A DNA stretch of 8,171 nt from Fidelibacterota bacterium. GTDB lineage: Bacteria > Marinisomatota > Marinisomatia > Marinisomatales > TCS56. Below are positions 7,644-8,171 of this stretch, piece after piece (position 1 is the stretch's first letter; each line of letters opens with the position of its first letter). A program made the position numbers and the translations under genes. The notes beneath the pieces are model-generated. The model was not told where the DNA came from and did no database searches. It was given only the letters and a program-made list of their open reading frames with translations. The stretch is from assembly GCA_030634675.1 (NCBI GenBank), contig DAOWAH010000059.1, forward strand, positions 1-8,171, read 5' to 3'.

Positions 7644-7671
7644 ATCAATTGATTGCTCCAACCTAAGTTGG
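7644..7671. repeat. Two dyads in the gap upstream of yebC
   Basis: The 101-base gap between the SPOR gene and yebC holds two symmetric elements. One is ATCAATTGAT (7644-7653), a perfect 10-base palindrome that also occurs upstream of the epimerase. The other is a small hairpin, CCAAC and GTTGG around a 4-base loop (7658-7671). The hairpin has no following T-tract on either strand, so it is not a standard terminator. Both could be protein-binding sites for yebC control. This is inference. Confidence 0.35.
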
Positions 7672-7709
7672 TCAGAGAAAAACATGAATCATATTGATTA
7701 AAAGAAATA

Positions 7710-8156
7710 TTAGAAATCTTGATTCCGCGGTTCTACACGGCTACGCACAATCCACGCTGTACCGTATCCTAAATTTTTTATTACATCCTGTAAATTTTCC
7801 GCTTCTCTGCGGTTTATAAAATCGCCTACCCGTACCTTATAATTTGGAACCTCGTAAGTAATATAAATACTGTCCCTTATCATTGGAGTTAGTTTATTAC
7901 GCAAGCTATTGGCCTCGGCTACAAACCTGGTAGTTAATACTTGAACTCGATAACCATCTCTTTGGGATTCGAGCGCTCCATCTTCCAATAACTGGTTAAT
8001 GATAGTGGAATCTGGTATGAATGGGTTTAACACAATCGGCCAACTTGGTTCCGGCTCCACTAAAGTACCTGGATCAAATGTTTCATCATAGATCGTATCT
8101 TGACCGTTAACAATAACGTTAGAAATTGTTATTAAAATGATTAATGCAATTTTCAT
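7710..8156 (-). CDS. Small secreted SPOR-domain protein
   Basis: 148 residues, probably exported to the periplasm. Residues 1-18 form a signal peptide (MKIALIILITISNVIVNG) with likely cleavage before or near Gln19. There is no lipobox cysteine, so it is not an obvious lipoprotein. Residues 20-66 are an acidic, proline-containing spacer (DPGTLVEPEPSWP). Residues 68-141 match the SPOR fold: GYRVQVLTT, then EANSLRNKL, then the second half YKVRVGDFINRREAENLQDVIKNLGYGTAWIV. SPOR domains bind denuded glycan strands, mostly at the division septum (family knowledge). The precise role here is unknown. The ATG is supported by GTGAG (8163-8167) 6 bases ahead. It lies 101 bases before yebC on the same strand and may be the end of a separate upstream unit. 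Confidence 0.85.
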   Translation of the reverse strand: MKIALIILITISNVIVNGQDTIYDETFDPGTLVEPEPSWPIVLNPFIPDSTIINQLLEDGALESQRDGYRVQVLTTRFVAEANSLRNKLTPMIRDSIYITYEVPNYKVRVGDFINRREAENLQDVIKNLGYGTAWIVRSRVEPRNQDF

Positions 8157-8171
8157 AATAATCTCACTGCC

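Noticed and set aside
7658..7671. Hairpin after the SPOR gene as an intrinsic terminator
   Set aside because: The stem is only 5 base pairs and no T-tract follows on the transcribed strand.

Overview
The window is ordinary chromosomal housekeeping sequence from a bacterium, about 42-45% GC by eye. All eight genes lie on the minus strand, so transcription runs from high to low coordinates. In that order they are: a secreted SPOR-domain protein, yebC, ruvC, ruvA, a class I/II aminotransferase, gcvT, an NAD-dependent sugar-nucleotide epimerase, and ftsK, whose last few codons run off the window. I see no tRNA, rRNA, CRISPR array, insertion sequence or phage gene. No gap between genes exceeds about 105 bases.

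The organism is uncertain. The small SPOR protein with a signal peptide ending in an Asn-Gly-Gln-like site, together with the overall gene style, suggests the Fibrobacteres-Chlorobi-Bacteroidetes group or a relative such as Marinimicrobia. This is inference only. Shine-Dalgarno sites are used for at least yebC and the aminotransferase.

Layout. At 6386-7608, yebC and ruvC are separated by 5 bases, and ruvC and ruvA by 9, forming a translation-quality and DNA-repair block. The expected ruvB does not follow. Instead an aminotransferase starts 9 bases after ruvA, with its ribosome site overlapping the ruvA stop. A 106-base gap leads to gcvT (glycine cleavage T protein). A 79-base AT-rich gap, holding a perfect -10-like box and a 12-base palindrome, separates gcvT from an AT-rich epimerase of the UDP-glucuronate 4-epimerase type. 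The epimerase stop codon overlaps the ftsK start codon as ATGA, so the two are probably translationally coupled.

How the genes work together: RuvA and RuvC belong to one Holliday-junction pathway, and FtsK handles chromosome segregation at the septum. The SPOR protein may also act at the septum through peptidoglycan binding. The aminotransferase and GcvT share only a broad amino-acid theme, and the epimerase supplies sugar nucleotides for surface polysaccharide. I found no convincing undescribed system. The points most worth a second look are the AT-rich epimerase coupled to ftsK, the palindrome shared by two intergenic gaps, the missing ruvB, and the altered NPTG motif of the aminotransferase.
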